From positions 5,721,741-5,785,740 of the forward strand of contig CM049318.1 in NCBI GenBank assembly GCA_026874595.1: 64,000 nucleotides of DNA, given 5' to 3'. How positions within the stretch are numbered: position 1 is the first letter of the stretch; the number at the start of each line of letters is the position of its first letter. Shown in pieces: positions 36,281-47,640 of the stretch. The position numbers and the translations under genes were made by a program. The stretch is from Sipunculus nudus (taxonomy: Eukaryota > Annelida > Sipuncula > Golfingiida > Sipunculidae). The notes beneath the pieces are model-generated. The model was not told the DNA's origin, searched no databases, and was given only the letters and a program-made list of their open reading frames with translations.

Positions 36281-38911
36281 TTTAGCTCAGCTGACTTTAA
36301 GTCATCTGAGCTATAGTCGTGGTCCATTGTCCGTCGTCCGTCCGTCTGTCCAACCGTCCGTCCGTCCGTCCGTAGATGTGGCACGTTTTGAAACCGTAAG
36401 ACCTAGGAATCCAAAATTTGGCATAATGTTAGATGTCCCCAAGATCTCCTACCAAGCCGAAAACTGGGTCTTTGCAACTTCGTTCCTTTGAGAATTTAAG
36501 GAAAAACCTCAATTTTTTATTAAAAACCTATTTTCACACTTCAGGACTGCCTAATATCAAAACCACTCATCTGTTTTTCCTCATATTTACCATAAATATT
36601 CCTCTATATAGTTCCTATGTACATGCTAGAAATTATGTCTGTATTATTTAATTTAAAAAAGTTATGGGCCCAAACATAATGCATTTTGTAAAAAATCAGG
36701 AAAGATATTTGATCACTTAACACAAAAAATTTTAAAGCTATCGACCTTTTTTCCAGTAATATAACTTTAATTAATCAAAATTAAATTGTATACCCAAAAT
36801 TAGATGAAAATCTTTTAAATTTTCTAAAATATTAATAAAAATAAAAAATTGGTACCTTAAATTTTGCCCAACTTTGACCATGGCACGTTTTTTTCCTGTA
36901 AGTACTGTGGATTTAATTTTCACAGCATGTTTTTGTTAGCATTTCAACTGTTAACACCAAAAATTTGAAACCAGTTGATCAAAAACTGTAGATTTTAATA
37001 AGTTTTCAAGCACCTTGTAACATATTGTTTACATCAAGCTAGTGTTATGCAGTTTGCAAGAGCTCAGCTCCCCAGCTTCAGCTCTTAGTTCCTTAAATTC
37101 GGCATACAGTTAGATGTCTCCAAAATCCCCTACCATGCCAAGAATTTGGTCACTAGGACTTAATACCTTTGAGATATTAATTAAAAACTTCATTTTTCCA
37201 TTAAAAACCCATTGTTACACTTCAAGACTGCCTAATATCAAAACCACTGATCTGACTTTAATCATAAATGATATACATATTTTTCATTCTCTATGCACAT
37301 GCCAGAATGATGTCAGTATTGCGTAATTGTTTTAAGTTATTGGCCCAAACATAATGCACTTTGTAAAAAATCAAGAAATATATTTACTCCTTTAACGAGG
37401 GCATTGCTGAAGCTAGAGATTTTTTTTGTCAGGGATGTAACATTATTTAATCAAGATTCAATTGAATACCCAAAATTAGTTCTGAATTTTTCAAATTTTA
37501 TAAGTTATTAGTATAAATATAAAATTAGTACCTTAAATTTTGCCCAACTGTGACCATGGCAGGTTTGTGTCCTGTGAGCACTGTTGATATAATTTTCATA
37601 TCATGCACACATTAGGATTTCAGCTTTTTAGTTTAGAAAGCTGAAAGAAATTGGCCAAAAATTGTAGCTTTTATTAATGTTTTTTATGAGACCCTGTCAG
37701 ACTTTGGCTCTCTCCAGCCCCTCTTGAGTCACCTGTATGTTGACCTTGTTGACCTTTCATCAAATTATGCACGCTTGAGGCGAGGCATACAGGAATCCAG
37801 GCAGCTTATGGCCAGCTGTTGATCCAGGTGTCCAACCCAACTCATCTAGTAGTTTTAACCAACAACATAACAATAAACAATAAATTAATAAATTTTTATT
37901 GGTTTTTAATAACAAGTTAAAGAAAAATAGAAAAGGAATTTGTTAGTTTATAATAACAGGAAATTAACTTGCAGTTACTGATGATATAAGAATCTTGTAT
38001 CAATGGGTAGAATGTCACATATTCCAAATAACACCATGCAGTCACCTATGGCATTTTTCAGTTCAATTTTAATGATGAAGAAGTAAATCATATTATTCAT
38101 TACTAATCATTAGGGATCATATGAAGGAAATTAATGATAGACAAAGATGCAGTTGATAATATTAATCTAGATTCCTACTGTGTCTAGTGTGTACATTGAT
38201 GTGAAATTAGTCCAAAATGAATTTTTTACAGTTATTTTTTAATATAAATAAAAGCCATAAAACCAGGTACTTATGATCATTATTTAAATGTGTGAATTTT
38301 GTATATTCTGGATTCTCAACATCATTGGTTGGTGAAACTGAATAAATACCAGACATGGTGCGAATACTTTGTAATTGTATTTAAATACGAATATGATTAT
38401 GTACTCCATTATAAAATTTCTTGCATAAAGAATAGGAATTCAGGTAAAAATGAAAGTATATGAATACTCGTGCAAATACTTTTAAAATGTATTCATGAAT
38501 GCATTCATGAATATATTCTTTAATATTATTTTAATAATCATATCAGTTATATTTCATTTAAAAAAATCATATGATTCTCTTATTATTTTTTATAAAAATT
38601 ATATTTGGGACAATATTTGTAATTTTTTTTAATAAATAGTTAAACTCTTTTATTATATGTTCTGCTTATAAGTTATATGGCCAAGTCAAAATCTGTGTGA
38701 CAATAGTACTCCATTTGTTAATAAAATAAATGAAATCAATCCTCTTCCCTGTCTCCAAAGGTACTATCAAAATCATACATAAGCTAAACAACAACAACTC
38801 ATAATACAGCTTATATTTATTACCACACAAAACCAGCATGTGCCTCATTTCTAAATAATATTTTTTTATCATATATAACAGCTGAGCGTCGTGACCCATA
38901 GGTCCCTTGTT
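36281..38911 (+). mobile_element. Helentron-like family 4, copy nested in the LTR element
   Basis: Head tttagctcagctgacttt (36284) with (tccg)n to about 36372, core blocks near 36530-36960 and 37200-37600 (about 680 bp apart, each with gactgcctaatatcaaaacc), and tail cagctgagcgtcgtgaccc...cccttgttt ending at about 38911. It is inserted in a T run (aacttttt). Between 37700 and 38870 the interior is AT-rich and unrelated to the other copies. Confidence 0.6.
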
Positions 38912-39403
38912 TCCAACTCTGGCAGACTAGTTGTATACATATATAACTAAACTATAATAAACAACCACACAAAAATACCTTATACAAACAATGTCCACTT
39001 ATACAGGGAGCATGTCCATATATATAGCTCCAAACCATGAATACCCAGTATTAATTCAGTACAACGTTAGGCCAAAAAAAAAAAAGGTCTGGTTCTCAGG
39101 CACTTTTTTTCAGAAATCCGTGAGGGAGGGCGATTTTTTTTTTTACATTTTTATTTCTAAATTATCAGTAAAAATCATATGAACCGGGGACAACATGATA
39201 ATTACATAATTTCTTGCTGAACAAATACAAGCACATCATATGGAACAAACCTTTATTTCTTTTCTCTATAAAAATATATCAGAACCATGTAGGTTTCAAA
39301 ACAAACTTGCTCTGTATTTATGACCAGCATAAATAGAGTTCATACTCTTGCTTCTCTGAAAGGAAAGCACATTTTCATGTACATACATTTTAAGACCAGT
39401 TTT
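38912..39403. other. Non-coding part of the LTR element
   Basis: AT-rich with homopolymer runs (poly-A near 39075, poly-T near 39137). No gene recognised. Confidence 0.4.
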
Positions 39404-41467
39404 CTACACCTTGGAACACTTTGACTTTTGTTCACCAGCAACAACATGCAAATTTCGCTTCCTTCGCAATGGTTTATCATGTTTGGTCTCACATGTTTCA
39501 CAGATGGGGTACCAGTCATTGCTTGTAATCAGTTCGGTATCAGTGCCACAAAAAAAAACACACATCTTTGAAGGATTCACTGCTGTAATAGGGCACTTCA
39601 ACAGGCACTGAGCAATTCAAGTTTGCCCTAACAAACACCAACTCCAGTAACTTGTCAATGTCTGGGGTTTGATTGTCATTGGATATCATTTCTTGAAGCA
39701 CTGCACCACATGTGTATTCATTGTGAATAAGAAACAATACCAAGTTTCTAGCTTTTTCTATGGAAAGTTTTTTGCATGCATAGATAACGCGAGGCTTTGA
39801 ACAGTCTGTACAAACTGCTACCTCTCTCACAGTGTTAGCAGTATGCTGATGGGCTAAATAGAATAAGGTGTCCTTCCTTGGACTTCTTCATAGAAGACGG
39901 CATATACTCCTGCATAGTGGGGGTTCCATAAAGCTGTTGAAATGACTTGTAATGGCCATCATCCCCTGAAAAAAAACACATAAAAAACATCGGTTTTATT
40001 TAAACCAATCATCACAGTATAGGAGCTGTGTCTAGATCGTTAAATAAGGATAATTTGTGATTTTGCCGAGACTAACTTGCACATATAGTCTGTTAATTAA
40101 AAACATGATTTGCAATATACTATGTGGTATTACAATGGTTGGTAGAAATAAATGAAAATTAATAAATAAAATGCTTAGAAAGATGCACTGTTACTTATTA
40201 TAATATATATATATATATATAAAACACTGAAGAAAAACAACACTGAATTCACAACAGACTGTATACACACACAGGTAACTATTATCCCTCATCTTATTTA
40301 AAAAATGAAAACTCTATATTTAAAATTGGACCAAACCTGGCACTGGATCTGGTATTGGGTGAACGGTTTGGAATATCTCAGGGGGAAGTCTTGGCTTCTG
40401 GCAAAGTGTGCACGCCTCATCACCGCACTTCTTGATGGTGAAGGAGTACTGTCTCTGTGTGAAACAATGTTTCACAAGTTCATGCAAGTTTGGTCTGAAA
40501 ATAAGATTGAAAGATATGTCAGTGAGAAACAGAATAAATTGAGTAAATGTCCAAGTAATAGACACCTAGCCATCTACCCCCATGACACATGCAGGAGACT
40601 CAAGTCACAGTAAGAAGATGAGAGTTCCAGATGCATACAAGAAGAGAGCCATCACTATTTTCACTATGAGCCACTATGTTTGCTATATATGTATTAAAAT
40701 GCAATATCTCCATTGCTTGTAACTTAAACTGAAATGGAGAAGTAAAGAAGAAGGTATCTGCATGGGGTTGATGCAAAGAAACACTAAATCACATGAGACA
40801 GTGACTGATTCTTAATTGAAAAATTCATTCAAACACATTTTAGTAATAAATGTGTGGGATATTAAAATATGTGATATGGAGTGGTATAATGTTCATGATA
40901 TATGGCATTTTAAAACTTGTTCTAACTTTAGCTGTCCAGAAATGATCACATATTAAAGTGTTAAAAGAAAGGCTTCAGGAAGTGTAATGCAAATGGATTA
41001 GCAAGGTCTTAACCAAAATAATTTGTTTTTAATTCAGTATCTAGTTGCTCCAAATTTGAATGAAGATTGAATTTGAATCATCAGTAAAAGTCAACAATAG
41101 TTTACCTAGACTTCAAGGCTTTCAGAAGTGGGCTCTGGTTTCTTGCAACATCTACTTGGTCTCCATATCTGCCTAGCAGTGACCACAGTTCATCCATTGC
41201 CACTTTAGATGCAGGAGAGAATACCTTGAACTTCTTCTCTTTGAGGGAAAGCCTTCCGAATAGGCCCTCTAGCAGCTCCTGTGTACAAGTGAGAAAGTAC
41301 AATGAAATAAAGATAACAAAAATATAAAAATTCTAGTCAAATGTGTTATGTTACTACATAACTTAAAAATAATCCTGAATGGTGTTAAATTGCTATTGTT
41401 TATTGTACGATTGTTTAACATCTAAACAATTTTGCAAATACAAGAGGTTCAGATTTCAACTTAATAT

Positions 41468-42004
41468 TTACTTTTTATACAGAGCTTTGCATATTATTGT
41501 GTAGCATTTATTTACCTGCACAGGAGCAATGCTTTCTTTCACAGCTCTGAGTAGCTCCTGATTGGCCGCACACTTCTCACGAATAGCTTTGAGGCCATTG
41601 GCAGAATGAATCAAAGATTCAAACTTGGGCTCCATCTTTTCTCTTTCTAGTCCAACACACTGTAGAGCAAGATTTAAAATTGACATTATACGTTCTGGGG
41701 GGTATTTCCAGGATGCCATGGGTGGTGTGCGCACTGCCACTAGAAAATCCAGGTCCAAATCCAGAAAAAGGCATAGCAGACTGAGCTGAACTGAAAGGTA
41801 GGTAAGGTTATGGTCTGGCCCACCATCAGAGTAGATCATGAGAACTGGTTTTGAAGCTACTCCTTCCTTTTCCATAATGCTCTTCAGCTCTGCAATATGC
41901 CTGAGAGGTGATGAAGGCTCTAGTACCAAATCTTTCACTCCTACATACACTTGCCCTCTGTAAAATGAACCAGTCAGAATAGAATCTGGTATGTCCATCA
42001 ACAT
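41468..42004 (-). pseudogene. Best-preserved block of the unclassified transposase-like gene
   Basis: 178 codons open; contains SGG-type acidic motif SDGGPDHN (about residues 59-66), the hydrophobic stretch LSLLCLFLDLDLDFLVAVRT and WKYPPERIMSILNLALQCVG. The downstream end runs into the intron before 41102-41302. Listed separately because it is the block most useful for a profile search. Confidence 0.5.
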
Positions 42005-42406
42005 GGTTACACTTGGAACCAGGCTAAACTTTGTGAAGTCATGATCTGCAACTTGGAATTTGACCCCATTTGCAGTAACAACACGTTTCCCACGATCAAC
42101 AGCTGCAACTGCACACCCTGGTTACCCAACTTTACAATGATGCTTGTCATCCATAGCTACAAAATTTGTGTACTCTCTGTACTTGATGGCCAGTTCTTTT
42201 TCATACCTGAATAATGCCGAGGCATAGTGGGAATCTTGATGATTCTTCCTGAACTGCCTTGACTGAACTGAATACCTTACATTCAGTTTTCCTGTGTACT
42301 GTAAGGAGCTCTTGGATGAAGGTGTCTTTGGGGAAAATTGTAGGCGCAGCCACTGTGTTGAGGGAATAGGAGTTCCTTCTGGACATGTCTCTGCAATTCT
42401 TGATCT

Positions 42407-43534
42407 TTAATCTGCAACTGACATTGCTGTGGCTATGTGAGAAACAGGGTCATGTCTTCGCTCATCTGCTGCTGTATCCACAACATTTTCAATATACTCA
42501 GCAGCTTTCTCAAAAAACAGTTCATATTTTGGAGGCCGACCTGGATTATGTGTCCTCAAATCAGTGATTATATCTGGATCCTCCAATTCAACCATTGTTT
42601 CAACTTTATTCCTCATTTCTTCCTCCATTTTGGTTTCAGGAGCAGATAAATCACCAGTCAATGTACGATACAGGTACAAAAGTCGATATGGCTTTACATC
42701 TGTCAACAGAGAAGCGCATTTCATGTAGGTTCGCCTCATGGCCCTTGTGTGATAATCCTTGAATTCAGATCTGATTTTTGCAATCACATTTAAGTTTTCA
42801 GCAAGCATATCCTCTTCATTCATGTCAAAGGGGACTGTCCATAAGAAATGAAATGAGCCAACATTATTTCCTCTTGAAATTGTCAGAAGACAACATTTCA
42901 CTGGCATGGCCTTGTCAATGTTATCAATATAGAAACGTCTATCACGATTATCTTCCTCATTAGTCAGCTCATCAATCCAAATGGGACTAAATTTCTCTGC
43001 ATTGTTTACAAGATCAACAAGCTTTTTGTACCGAGCAACATAAGTTGGTTTCACAAGCTGTCTTGCAAAAATTATTTTCACAGTTTGATTGTCATCAAGG
43101 TCTCTAACAGGCTCTTCATGATGATGTCTGTCAAATGTAGTTTTGGCTTGAATCCCCAAATAATTCAGATAATTTTTCATCATGTCACTTAATTTAACTG
43201 TTGCGGCCTTCACAGTCTGCCACCTCTCAGTCTGCATCCAAGGTGTATCGAGAGATATTTCCAAGCTATGTAAATGGCAGTTTAAAGAGTCAGCCCTTAC
43301 TGGGGGTATTTTGTGCTTGTGATCTTTTGGTTTATTAAAATTTGTAAAAGGCCGAAACATTTCTGGCAGATGAAAGCCACGATCATCAAACTTGGGCAAG
43401 TGCTGATCTAGATACCACATTGTGTCCACTAGATTTTTAATGAAATCAAAACCACTCCCAACAACAGCCTCTTGGCTGAATCCTAGATTATGCTGAGAAA
43501 AAAACTGTATAACAGCATTGAAAAGTTCACGCAT
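42407..43534 (-). pseudogene. N-terminal half of the unclassified transposase-like gene
   Basis: 375 codons open, starting after a C..C-containing segment (NLCNKC near 43540). Includes HHHEEPVRDLDDNQ, a region RRFYIDNIDKAMPVKCC and a C-terminal helix-rich part. No assigned domain. It continues into 42386-42201 by a frameshift or short intron. Length and uninterrupted frame contrast with the damage in the later segments. Confidence 0.5.
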
Positions 43535-44032
43535 TTGTTACACAGGTTTCCTGGTGACAAGTCATATTGAGGTGGTAATGAAAACTCATGTTGTTTTTCC
43601 ATCAATATTTCAAAAGCATTTTTGTGTTTTGGTACATCTGGCAATTTTTCACTACTACTAGTACTAGCAACAGGCGCAGCACTACTTGAGGGGCCAGGTA
43701 CACAATCTGCCTCATTCGGGGTACGGACGCCAGTTGGGCTATTTATTTGCATGATGTGAAAAGATACATACCTTCCAAAAAGAATGGCTTCTTGTATTTT
43801 TGCTGACAGAACAATATTTTCCAAAAATGACGTTGTTTTTTCCAATACTTGCCGTTATTTTACATTGTTTTGTTAAATCACATTCTGGTAGCGACGGTTC
43901 ATGTTCATCAAGTTTTCCGTCCACTATCAATTCAAGTAACGTTCGTAGAGTGCATTGGTCACTAAACCCGCCAACAATCCCCCAGGGTCGAACAATCTTG
44001 CCATTCTTCACTACCTGAACAGAAATCAACAT

Positions 44033-44712
44033 GATTTTTTTCTCTTACTAGATCTATACTATAGTCACTAGATCATCAGATCATAACACCATTTTGCGGC
44101 CAATGGTCGCTATTAGCAACAGTCACTTGCATCAAGAAGTATTCGGGCCGCTTAGATCATATTCAATCACATATTCGGTTGTTAATAAAACGCTAACACG
44201 CATGCGTGCATAACCGACTTTGTATTAGAGTAAACAGTGGAAACTTGCATGTACGCGTTCAAGCACGAATTTGAGTTAAAACCGCACGTTATCGCCCGCA
44301 AACATCAAGCGTCCGAGAGACTGAAGCACTAACTGGTAAATTTCTTTGGAAAATCGAAATAAAAAATTTTCATGCGGGGGGGATAAACTTGATGCAATCA
44401 CAATCACCCTTGGTTTGCATAGTCTATATAGCTATAGTACCCAAGATATCCATATAATCCACATGGTCCATTGGGTTGTCCACTCCATGAAGTGATATAT
44501 TCCAATTATAATCACGATATCGATATAACCCACACAATTCACTGGGTTGTCTTCTCCAATTATAATCACGATATTGATATATAGCGTTATTAAATCCTTT
44601 GATGGACTGAAGCCATAAAGGCTTGCAATCACTATAATCCTTGTACATTTGACATCTAAATAACTGACGGATTGAAGCAATTAAGGCTTGCACCCACTGG
44701 TCCGGCTACAGA
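44033..44712. other. Spacer between the transposase-like gene and the TatD ORF
   Basis: No gene. 44430-44600 holds an imperfect internal repeat (ccaattataatcacgatat twice, with gggttgtc before each). The region 44085-44380 is less AT-rich than its surroundings and could hold the promoter of the transposase-like gene, but no motif is clear. Confidence 0.4.
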
Positions 44713-46824
44713 CTAGAAGTTCAGACCTAGACGGTACAGGGTGTTGCAATTCTCATTGCACACCCGTAACAGTTCCTGCACTGACAACCTCTTGAGTGCA
44801 GCCAGATCCTCTGCTACATCAAGCAGCTCCCATGGTGAAGCGCTTATGAAGGGTGCATCTGATTCCAGAAGCAGCTTTCCAACCGGAAGCCATCTTAAGG
44901 CTTGCCGCGTTATTTCATGTTTAAGGGATTTCCTGGTCACCCCGAAGTAGCAGGAAGGGAAGTCCCACAACCATGCTAAGGCTTCTTCTGTGGTTCTGAT
45001 GAAGCAATGTCTGTGGAACCGCCAAGCCTGGCCTCCACATTCCTTGATCATACCCATCGTGGTCTCTGCCGCAACTCCATCACCATAATCCCGGCAGTGG
45101 AGCACCACCACTGTATCAGTTAGGCCATGTTGTTTTAAGCCATTAAACAATGTTCTCAGGAACACTTCCTGATTCATCATCCCCTCTGGCCCCACAAGGA
45201 GGTCAAAGGAGGTGTCATAACCAACCTCCCCAATACCTACAACACTGGGGTTGCGTGTGGCCATCAGTGCCACCTCCTCAGCCCATGCTGCGGGGTCCAC
45301 CTGCTGACTGGCTTCCCACGGGTGCAGGCCAACCGTCTGGAAAACACGAAGCCCCGGGATGTCCACTTCTGGACTGCCCAGTGACTCCGTGAACACACAG
45401 TTGTTGACGGCTGCTGCACAATGCAACTCGGCCGGCTGTCGTCTCCAGTTGTAGTCCTCCCATGAGGCACACTGACTCCTCTGCAGCAACTTCTCAGCAT
45501 GCATGTGAGAGTCAATCGCAACGGGCACCACTGGGATACCTCCATCCATCCACCTGACCAGCGTGTCCCTGTCTGCCGGGGATAAATGGCTCAACATCCT
45601 CCACAAAATGGAGGGATGTATCAAAGCCACTTCTGAGTTCGGCGGATATGCACTCAACGAGGGCGGGCTGGTCCAGTGGTAGATGGCATAGATCTTGTAC
45701 AACAGCTCAATGTACCCTGGGTCCTGACACAGGGTGAATCCCTGGTCCTGGTGGCCGCGGTTGTCTGTCTGCCTCCACTGATTGCGTAGAACCATCTGCC
45801 ACAAACCTGTGACAGATCCTGCAGCAAGGGTTTCTTCCAAGTGGCACAGAAGCACATACACCCACCAGGTACATGTCTGTTGATGTGCTTCGCTCAGATG
45901 ATCCCCATCATGCTGGTGCCATCTTCTACGCTCACGTGGGTCTCCTGTGGGCTTCTTGCAGGTGAAGCAGGCGGATGCTGGCTGAACCCACCAAGGAACA
46001 TGCTCCAGCATGACATGACGCTTAAGGTGCGACGATGGTCCCTGGCACACAGGACACACTGGGGCCTTCCGTCTTGATCCAGGTGGGCTGGCAACCAATG
46101 ACTCTTCCAGCCCAGCAGACTCCATCGTTGCCGGTGGGGCAGCAGCCGTCACGGCCGGCTGACCCCATGACAACGCAGAAGACTGTCTCACTAGCCTTCC
46201 CCTCACTGAGGAACTCCTCCTCTTGAAGGCCTCAACGTCCCTTTCCACCACTGGCCTCTTCCTTGATGTACGGGATGCAGCCGTCTCGGCTGGCTTCCCA
46301 AACACAATGACACGGGTGTCGCCTTGTCCCTCACTTTTATTCGGGTCACCACCATCCGGATCAATACCACGAGGCACAACCACCTCCACTGACACTACTC
46401 CATCATCATCCAGGTCGCCACCATCCGGATAATCACCACGAGGCACAACCATCTCCACTGACACCACTCCACCATCATCCGGGTCGCCACCATCCGGATC
46501 ATCGCCATGAGACGCAACCATCGCAGTTGACACTGCTTCACCATCATCCGGGTCGCCACCATCCAGATCATCACCATGAGACGCAACCATCGCAGTTGAC
46601 ACCGCTCCACCATCATCCGGGTCGCCACCATCCGGATCATCACCACGAGACGCAACCATCGCAGTTGACACCGCTCCACCACCACCATCTGGATCACCTA
46701 CAGGGGGCGCAGCCAGCTCGGCAAACACCGCCCTCTCCTCCATCTCATCACTGTACAAATCTAATACGTCGTCCATAATCTGTAATGAGACTAAGCAAGT
46801 GGTGAAGAAAACATTCATGAACAA
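44713..46824 (-). CDS. TatD-family metal-dependent hydrolase fused to an acidic repeat and zinc finger, carried by the LTR element
   Basis: Intact 703-codon ORF; the preferred start is the second Met (46776), just after a splice acceptor. Order: acidic G/D/P repeats of 23 residues (GDDPDGGDPDDGG, about residues 44-160; 69-bp DNA repeat at 46360-46700); a basic stretch (RKRPVVERDVEAFKRR) that could be nuclear-localising; a C2H2 finger CPVC...HVMLEH (257-275) and a second C..C...H.H group (286-310); then the TatD barrel from about 430. Metal ligands of the family are all visible: DSHMH (440, 442), GIGEVGYD (E533), VVLHCRDY (H576), FHRHCF (H604), LLESDAPF (D656). TatD proteins are 3'-5' exonucleases/endonucleases on DNA or RNA in repair and apoptosis. 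It follows pol by about 30 bp, where env would be. Nuclease activity and any role in the element are inference. Confidence 0.8.
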   Translation of the reverse strand: MFMNVFFTTCLVSLQIMDDVLDLYSDEMEERAVFAELAAPPVGDPDGGGGAVSTAMVASRGDDPDGGDPDDGGAVSTAMVASHGDDLDGGDPDDGEAVSTAMVASHGDDPDGGDPDDGGVVSVEMVVPRGDYPDGGDLDDDGVVSVEVVVPRGIDPDGGDPNKSEGQGDTRVIVFGKPAETAASRTSRKRPVVERDVEAFKRRSSSVRGRLVRQSSALSWGQPAVTAAAPPATMESAGLEESLVASPPGSRRKAPVCPVCQGPSSHLKRHVMLEHVPWWVQPASACFTCKKPTGDPRERRRWHQHDGDHLSEAHQQTCTWWVYVLLCHLEETLAAGSVTGLWQMVLRNQWRQTDNRGHQDQGFTLCQDPGYIELLYKIYAIYHWTSPPSLSAYPPNSEVALIHPSILWRMLSHLSPADRDTLVRWMDGGIPVVPVAIDSHMHAEKLLQRSQCASWEDYNWRRQPAELHCAAAVNNCVFTESLGSPEVDIPGLRVFQTVGLHPWEASQQVDPAAWAEEVALMATRNPSVVGIGEVGYDTSFDLLVGPEGMMNQEVFLRTLFNGLKQHGLTDTVVVLHCRDYGDGVAAETTMGMIKECGGQAWRFHRHCFIRTTEEALAWLWDFPSCYFGVTRKSLKHEITRQALRWLPVGKLLLESDAPFISASPWELLDVAEDLAALKRLSVQELLRVCNENCNTLYRLGLNF
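46777..46797 (-). promoter_or_regulatory. Putative splice acceptor ahead of the TatD ORF
   Basis: On the minus strand ttgcttagtctcattacag is followed directly by att and the ATG of the TatD ORF. A pyrimidine-rich tract plus CAG this close to an ATG fits expression from a spliced subgenomic transcript, as for retroviral env. The donor was not identified; it should lie in the leader between 52099 and 52925. Confidence 0.45.
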
Positions 46825-46853
46825 AGTAGCTAGACTGTGCTATTATTCACTTG

Positions 46854-47640
46854 CTAATCCATCACATAACCCTTAAAGCGCCCTGGCAACTGCCTATGCC
46901 GTCTTGGACGATTAAAATCATTAACTGTAGAAACATCGCCCTGTCCTTTGCTGCCATGGTCAGTCCGTTTGGTAGCACTATTAGCTGTATGAACCACTTC
47001 TGCCTCTGTCACCTCGTCAACTAAAGGACTAATCAGTTTATCAACAGAGCCAGTTAAGTCACTTGAACCCCCCTGGGACGACTGAGAATGACCAGCTAGA
47101 AACCGACTGCGCGCGCGCGTCAACCACAGAGGAATTTTACCATCTGTGCACAATTTCAAGTGTCATGAACTAGTTTGTGTATTTTGTCAGTCCGATTCAC
47201 TAGATCTGACACCCAGCTCTCAGGCGCACAAGACTTAAGAGCCGATGGTAAACTGCCCATCACTAAATCAGATGGCAGAATCACATCTCTCCCCAACATA
47301 ACTTCATTAGGGGTAAATCCAGTGCTACGATTAACTGTTGCATGCATTGCCATTTTGATCAGTGGGAGATCTTCATCCCACCTACGTGTATCCCCTTCAG
47401 TAGAGCAACGAATTAGCTGAAGCACGGTGCGATTTAACGGTTCCACCTGTCCATTCGCAGCAGGGTGGTAGGGCGTAGTACGCGTCTTCACAATTCCCAT
47501 AACTGAGCAGAAAGCCTGAAACAAATTTGACTGGAAGTTCTTACCCTGGTCGGTGTGAACTTCCAGTGGACAGTCAAAGGTAACTACGAAACTTTCAAGG
47601 AATTTTCGAGCGATCAACTCTGCTCCCTGATCCAGGATTG
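46854..47640 (-). pseudogene. Partial integrase and pol C-terminus of the Gypsy-like element
   Basis: Integrase would insert the cDNA into host DNA. 47617-47156 keeps the second half of the catalytic core: VHTDQGKNFQ (second D) and TTPYHPAANGQVEPLNRT (E). The zinc-binding N-terminus and first catalytic D are lost in a deletion at about 47640. After a frameshift near 47156, the 47159-46854 frame gives a basic tail ending RRHRQLPGRFKGYVMD, like the end of Gypsy pol polyproteins; the part between is shortened. The stop at 46854 lies about 30 bp before the start of the TatD ORF. Not functional. Confidence 0.75.

Larger units (their letters stand above)
39404..44032 (-). pseudogene. Decayed, unclassified transposase-like gene (YSDGGPDHNLTY family)
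   Basis: Multi-segment minus-strand coding remains: 44032-43739 (start, VVKNGKIVRPWGIVGGFSDQ), 43845-43483, the long 375-codon block 43534-42407, 42386-42201, 42004-41468 with IYSDGGPDHNLTYLSVQL and RTPPMASWKYPPERIMSILN, 41302-41102, about 40565-40320 (KKCGDEACTLCQKPRLPPEI), then after an intron about 39965-39540 and 39601-39404 with C..C pairs (CVFFCGTD, YPICETCETKH). Similar uncharacterised multi-copy proteins occur in cnidarians, sponges and molluscs. The acidic SDGG.D and W..PPER blocks could be part of a DDE/RNase H-like fold, but that is conjecture. Damage: TAA at about 42121 within a KVG-stop-PG block, a frameshift near 39890, and a T9 slippage at 39548-39556. The segments and splice sites follow the family order, so it was once one gene. 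Confidence 0.55.

Noticed and set aside
45150-46778. Plus-strand ORFs and other-frame minus-strand ORFs over the TatD gene
   Set aside because: Shadows of a GC-richer coding region; the 703-codon frame alone has domain structure and catalytic motifs.
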